Positions 59,909 through 64,000 of a stretch of 64,000 bases of DNA are shown piece by piece. How positions within the stretch are numbered: position 1 is the stretch's first letter; each line of letters starts with the position of its first letter. The position numbers and the translations under genes are program-made. Source of the stretch: Bradyrhizobium sp. SRL28 (GTDB lineage: Bacteria > Pseudomonadota > Alphaproteobacteria > Rhizobiales > Xanthobacteraceae); contig NZ_JAHEAG010000027.1 of the NCBI RefSeq assembly GCF_018596315.1, positions 1 through 64,000 on the forward strand. The letters run 5' to 3'. The notes beneath the pieces were generated by a model. It saw nothing but the letters and a program-made list of their open reading frames with translations, made no database searches and had not been told where the DNA came from.

Positions 59909-62203
59909 TTGCGGAAACCCGTCAACTATGTCCTCTTTGGAGCTCTAGCCCTTTTCGGCTGGATTGCTCTCCTTGGCGACGCGAATGCTGCAGGCCGGCT
60001 GAACGATTACCTTGGCAAGGCCGAACCGGCCGAATTGGTTGCCGGTGCGAATCGCTTCGGGCCGCTGCAAGGGGATCCCGCAATTGCGCCCGCTTACAAG
60101 GACGATCGTCTTCTCGGCTTCGTTTACCTGAATTCCGAGTTTGCCAACTCCACCGGTTACTCCGGAAAGCCGATCCAGCTGTTGGTCGGCATCGATCCGA
60201 AGGGAGTACTGACCGGCCTCAAACTCGTCGAACACAAAGAACCCATCGTCCTCCTGGGCATTCCGGAAAAACGCGTTCTGGAGGCGATCAACAAGTTGAT
60301 CGGCGCCGACATGGACAGCGTCGTGCGCGGAGCCGCGCCCTCGCCTCAGGTAGATATCGTCAGCGGCGCGACCGTGACCGTACTGGTGATGGGCGACAGC
60401 ATCGTCCGCTCCGCGACCAAGCTTATCAAGAGCGGTCGGCTTGGCGCTCAGGGCAATGCCGTCGCCACCGCGGTGCCGCAAGTGTCGAAGGCGATTGATC
60501 CCGGGAAAAGTGAAGTCCGCGACTGGCAGAGCCTCGTCGGTGACGGCTCCGTCCGCCGGTTGATTCTCTCCGTTGCTGACGTCAATAGAGCTTTCGAAAA
60601 ATCCGGCAATGCCGCTGCCGCCGCGCGCCCGGAAGAGGGCGACCCAGACGACACGTTCATCGACCTCTATGTCGCGGATGTCGCTGTACCGACGATCGGC
60701 CGCAGCCTGCTCGGCGACGACGGCTACAATCGGCTGGCCGGTAGGCTGAAGCCGAGTCAACAGGCGTTGATCGTCGCGGGATCAGGGCGCTACTCGTTCA
60801 AGGGCGCTGCTTACGTCCGCGGCGGGATCTTTGACCGTATCGAATTGATCCAGGACGCCAACAGCATCCGTTTCCGCGACCGCGATCACACCCGGCTGGG
60901 CAACCTTTCGGCCGAGGGTGCGCCCGATTTTCCTGAAATTGCCCTGTTCACGGTGCCGCCTGAGTTCGGCCTCGATCCGACCGAGCCATGGCTGCTGCAG
61001 CTGCTGGTGCAGCGCGTGGTCGCCACCAGGGACAAAGCGTGGCTCACCTTCGATCTCGGCTACACGCTTCCGGATGCCTACGTGAAACGCGAGTCTGCTC
61101 CGCCGGTCCGGCAGCAGGCAACCACGTCTCCCGCGGCATCGCCGGAAGCACCGGCGCCGGCAAAGCGTGACGCGGCGGCATCCTTCGCCACCGAAGATGA
61201 ACCGCTGTGGATGAAAATCTGGCGGGGCAACGTCGTCAAGATCAGCACAACGATCGTCGCATTGGGCGCGCTGACGCTGATTTTCTTTTTCCAGAATGCC
61301 CTGGTCCGGCGTCCCAAAGTCTATGTGTGGGTCCGCCGCGGCTACTTGCTCTTCATTCTGGTGTGGCTCGGCTGGTATGCCAACGCCCAGCTTTCGGTGG
61401 TCAATGTTCTGACCTTCGCCAATTCGCTGCTGACCGACTTCAGTTGGGAATACTTCCTGTCGTCCCCGCTGATCTTCCTGCTCTGGGCATCGATCGCTGC
61501 GGGGCTTCTGTTCTGGGGGCGCGGCCCATTCTGCGGCTGGCTATGCCCGTTCGGCGCGCTGCAGGAATTGCTCAACAACATCGCCCAGGCGGTGAAGATC
61601 CCGCAGTACAGACTGCCGTGGGGTCTTCATGAACGGCTGTGGCCGATCAAGTACATTATCTTTCTCGGCCTGTTCGGCATGTCGCTTTATTCCACGGCCT
61701 TCGCAGAGCAACTCGCCGAGGTCGAGCCGTTCAAGACCGCGATCGTTCTGAAGTTCGCGCGCGAATGGCCATTCGTCATCTACGCCCTGACGGTGCTTTC
61801 CGCGGGACTGTTCGTCGAGCGGTTCTTCTGCCGCTACATGTGCCCGCTTGGCGCCGCGCTCGCGATTCCCGGCCGCATCCGGATGTTCGAGTGGCTGCGC
61901 CGCTGGCCCGAATGCGGCACGCCCTGCCAGCGATGCGCCAAGGAATGTCCCGTGCAGGCGATCCATCCGGAAGGTCACATCAACGTCAATGAGTGCATCT
62001 ACTGCATGCATTGCCAGGAGCTGTATTTCGACGATCACCGCTGCCCGCACATGATCCAGGTGCGGCTGAAGCGCGAAAAACGCGATGCGCTGTCGTCGCC
62101 TTCGATGCGAAGCGGCGGCAAAGGTCCGAACACCATCATCACCGCCGGCGGCAAGCCTATCGGGCTGAAGCCCGTCGACGCCATCACTCCATCTGCAACT
62201 TGA
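59909..62203 (+). CDS. nosR: Nitrous oxide reductase regulator NosR
   Basis: Seven hundred and sixty-four residues from TTG at 59909 (GGAAGAAG upstream). The longer frame from 59783 contains the FixK box. Signal/first span, periplasmic FMN domain with the flavin-attachment motif S-G-A-T, several membrane spans, two C-x3-C-P motifs (C-G-W-L-C-P-F-G and C-R-Y-M-C-P-L-G) and the ferredoxin-like Cys clusters C-G-T-P-C-Q-R-C-A-K-E-C-P and C-I-Y-C-M-H-C. It is needed for nosZ expression and electron flow to NosZ. Confidence 0.93.
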   Translation: MRKPVNYVLFGALALFGWIALLGDANAAGRLNDYLGKAEPAELVAGANRFGPLQGDPAIAPAYKDDRLLGFVYLNSEFANSTGYSGKPIQLLVGIDPKGVLTGLKLVEHKEPIVLLGIPEKRVLEAINKLIGADMDSVVRGAAPSPQVDIVSGATVTVLVMGDSIVRSATKLIKSGRLGAQGNAVATAVPQVSKAIDPGKSEVRDWQSLVGDGSVRRLILSVADVNRAFEKSGNAAAAARPEEGDPDDTFIDLYVADVAVPTIGRSLLGDDGYNRLAGRLKPSQQALIVAGSGRYSFKGAAYVRGGIFDRIELIQDANSIRFRDRDHTRLGNLSAEGAPDFPEIALFTVPPEFGLDPTEPWLLQLLVQRVVATRDKAWLTFDLGYTLPDAYVKRESAPPVRQQATTSPAASPEAPAPAKRDAAASFATEDEPLWMKIWRGNVVKISTTIVALGALTLIFFFQNALVRRPKVYVWVRRGYLLFILVWLGWYANAQLSVVNVLTFANSLLTDFSWEYFLSSPLIFLLWASIAAGLLFWGRGPFCGWLCPFGALQELLNNIAQAVKIPQYRLPWGLHERLWPIKYIIFLGLFGMSLYSTAFAEQLAEVEPFKTAIVLKFAREWPFVIYALTVLSAGLFVERFFCRYMCPLGAALAIPGRIRMFEWLRRWPECGTPCQRCAKECPVQAIHPEGHINVNECIYCMHCQELYFDDHRCPHMIQVRLKREKRDALSSPSMRSGGKGPNTIITAGGKPIGLKPVDAITPSAT

Positions 62204-62220
62204 AAGCCTAGGAGGCTATT

Positions 62221-64000
62221 ATGAACGACAACGAAACCGGAAAAGGAAAAGGTGTCAGTCGGCGCACTTTGCTTGGAACGACCGCGGCGGCCGCGGGTGT
62301 CGGTCTTGCCGGAGGAGTTGCTCTCGGCACCGACGGCAAGGGTCTTGTTACCTCTGCCGATGCACAGACCAAGACCACGCCGCCGAAAGCTCCTTCAGCG
62401 CGACCAGCGGTGCTGAAGACCGACGTCGCCCCGGGTGAGCTCGACGAATACTACACGTTCTTCTCCAGCGGCCAGTCCGGCGAGCTGCGCATCGTCGGCC
62501 TGCCGTCTATGCGCGAGTTGATGCGTGTTCCCGTGTTCAACCGCTGCAGCGCCACCGGCTGGGGGCAGACCAACGAAAGCCTGAAGATCCTGACCGAGGG
62601 ACTGCTTCCCGAGACCCGCGAATTCCTCAAGAATCACGGCGGCACCTACATGAACGGCGACTTGCATCACCCGCATGTCTCCTTCACCGACGGCACCTAT
62701 GACGGCCGCTACGTTTTCATGAACGACAAGGCCAATACGCGCGTCGCGCGCATCCGTCTCGATGTCATGAAATGCGACAAGATCATTCAGCTTCCGAACC
62801 AGCATACGGTTCACGGCCTGCGCTTGCAGAAATATCCGCGCACCGGTTATGTGTTCTGTAACGGTGAGGATGCCGTGCCGCTGCCGAACGATGGCAAGAT
62901 CCTGGACGACAGCAAGAAGTATCACTCGATCTTCTCCGCGATCGATGGCGACACCATGAAAGTCGCGTGGCAGGTGATGGTCGACGGCAATCTCGACAAC
63001 GTCGATGCCGACTATCAGGGCAAGTACGCCTTCTCAACCTGCTACAATTCGGAAGAAGGCGTCACGCTCGCCGAGATGACCGCCAACGAACAAGACTGGG
63101 TGACCATCTTCAACATCAAGCGCATCGAAGAGGCGGTGAAGAAAGGCGACTTCAAGGAAATCAACGGCGTGCCGGTGATCGACGGCCGCAAGGGCTCGCG
63201 CTATACGCGCTATGTCCCGGTCTCCAACAGCCCGCACGGCATAAACACCGCGCCCGACGGGATCCACGTCGTGGCGGCGGGAAAGCTTTCACCGACGGTT
63301 ACGGTGATGAATGTCCGTCTGTTCGACCGACTGTTCGACGACAAGATAAAGCCACGCGACGTCGTGGTGGCGGAGCCTGAGCTCGGTCTTGGACCATTGC
63401 ACACCGCATATGACGGCAAGGGGAATGCTTACACGACGCTCTTCCTCGACAGCCAGATCTGCAAATGGAACATCGATATCGCCAAGCGCGCCTTCAAGGG
63501 CGAAAAGGTGGATCCGATCCTGCAGAAGCTCGATGTGCACTATCAGCCCGGCCACAACCACTCCTCGATGGGTCAGACCAAGGAGGCGGACGGAAAGTGG
63601 CTGATCTCGCTCAACAAGTTCTCGAAGGACCGGTTCCTCAATGTCGGGCCACTGAAGCCCGAGAACGATCAGTTGATCGATATTTCCGGAGACCAGATGA
63701 AATTGGTCCATGACGGTCCGAGCTTTGCCGAACCGCATGACGCCACCATTGTTCATCGTTCCAAGATCAATCCGATTTCGATCTGGGATCGCGCCGATCC
63801 GTTCTTTGCCGAAGCGGTCAAACAGGCCAAGGCCGACGGCATCGATCTTGAAGCCGACTCCAAGGTCATTCGGGACGGCAACAAGGTGCGCGTCTACATG
63901 ACGTCCACCGCGCCTGCGTTCGGGTTGGAGCAGTTCCAGATCAAGCAGGGCGATCAGGTCACCGTCTACGTCACCAACATCGATGCGGTGGAAGATCTGA
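62221..64000 (+). CDS. nosZ: Nitrous-oxide reductase NosZ, truncated by the window end
   Basis: The first 593 codons, open to the last base. Start ATG at 62221 with AGGAGG upstream. Twin-arginine signal S-R-R-T-L-L-G-T-T-A-A-A-A places it in the Tat-exported (clade I) group. Copper-Z ligand regions include G-D-L-H-H-P-H and G-H-N-H-S-S-M, and the seven-bladed propeller repeats run throughout. The CuA domain begins at the end. It reduces N2O to N2 in the periplasm. Seventeen bases behind nosR. Confidence 0.95.
   Translation, partial: MNDNETGKGKGVSRRTLLGTTAAAAGVGLAGGVALGTDGKGLVTSADAQTKTTPPKAPSARPAVLKTDVAPGELDEYYTFFSSGQSGELRIVGLPSMRELMRVPVFNRCSATGWGQTNESLKILTEGLLPETREFLKNHGGTYMNGDLHHPHVSFTDGTYDGRYVFMNDKANTRVARIRLDVMKCDKIIQLPNQHTVHGLRLQKYPRTGYVFCNGEDAVPLPNDGKILDDSKKYHSIFSAIDGDTMKVAWQVMVDGNLDNVDADYQGKYAFSTCYNSEEGVTLAEMTANEQDWVTIFNIKRIEEAVKKGDFKEINGVPVIDGRKGSRYTRYVPVSNSPHGINTAPDGIHVVAAGKLSPTVTVMNVRLFDRLFDDKIKPRDVVVAEPELGLGPLHTAYDGKGNAYTTLFLDSQICKWNIDIAKRAFKGEKVDPILQKLDVHYQPGHNHSSMGQTKEADGKWLISLNKFSKDRFLNVGPLKPENDQLIDISGDQMKLVHDGPSFAEPHDATIVHRSKINPISIWDRADPFFAEAVKQAKADGIDLEADSKVIRDGNKVRVYMTSTAPAFGLEQFQIKQGDQVTVYVTNIDAVEDL

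Noticed and set aside
59945..60760. 271-codon minus frame inside nosR
   Set aside because: NosR covers the region in a well-supported frame; no start signal or domain on the minus strand.
1..64000. CRISPR array or prophage
   Set aside because: No regularly spaced repeats, cas genes, capsid, terminase or tail genes were seen. The only phage-like or plasmid-like signs are the att-type tRNA halves and the relaxase.

Overview
The window looks like an accessory chromosomal region of a high-GC alphaproteobacterium of the Bradyrhizobium / Rhodopseudomonas / Afipia group (inference). The pointers are HWE and HisKA_2 sensor kinases, a ROSE-type RNA thermometer in front of an Hsp20 gene, many DUF families typical of that group (DUF892, DUF2934, DUF3606, DUF6894, DUF3147), promoters of the EcfG general stress response, and a Tat-dependent nosR-nosZ locus.

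Positions 1-26000 are a low-density mosaic of very small genes, gene fragments and terminator-like hairpins. Recognisable intact genes are a SnoaL-like protein, a PAS-HWE kinase (4827-6593, -), two cold-shock proteins, two secreted low-complexity proteins, Hsp20, two near-identical single-domain receivers, a GAF-HisKA_2 kinase (15287-16456), a DUF421 membrane protein, a thioredoxin-reductase-like flavoprotein and a PRC-barrel protein. Several tiny protein families occur two or three times. A block around 11905-14568 is duplicated at about 22650-24092.

Positions 26000-45400 are a stress cluster: three DUF892 genes (one fused to a manganese catalase), lysine-rich histone-like proteins, an isochorismatase-like hydrolase, a DUF72 protein and a FAD-Rieske oxidoreductase. 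It also holds a PAP2-cupin-DUF3147 operon, BrkB, and an epimerase/DoxX-DUF2269 membrane operon. At least six perfect GGAAC-N16-CGTT motifs (EcfG type) sit just upstream of genes across the window, with four near matches. Many genes are broken by frameshifts or stops: the SDR, the zinc alcohol dehydrogenase, the NUDIX gene, ligD fragments, and second copies of DUF72, DUF3606 and DUF6894. A three-gene block (small membrane protein / flavoprotein / DUF72) is present twice with complementary losses.

Positions 45400-51000 carry mobile-element debris: two 3' tRNA halves facing away from each other (Gln and Arg), tandem 11-bp repeats, an orphan RlxS-type relaxase and an IS110 transposase remnant.

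Positions 51000-64000 look like metabolic backbone: a phasin, a Crp/Fnr regulator, and an acetate-uptake operon (decayed acs C-terminus, DUF485, actP, a cNMP/CBS/DUF294 protein and a DEDDh exonuclease). After these come a ferritin-like protein, a FixK/NnrR-type box, nosR and the start of nosZ, which runs off the window end.

All family assignments were made by reading the translations; nothing was searched against a database.
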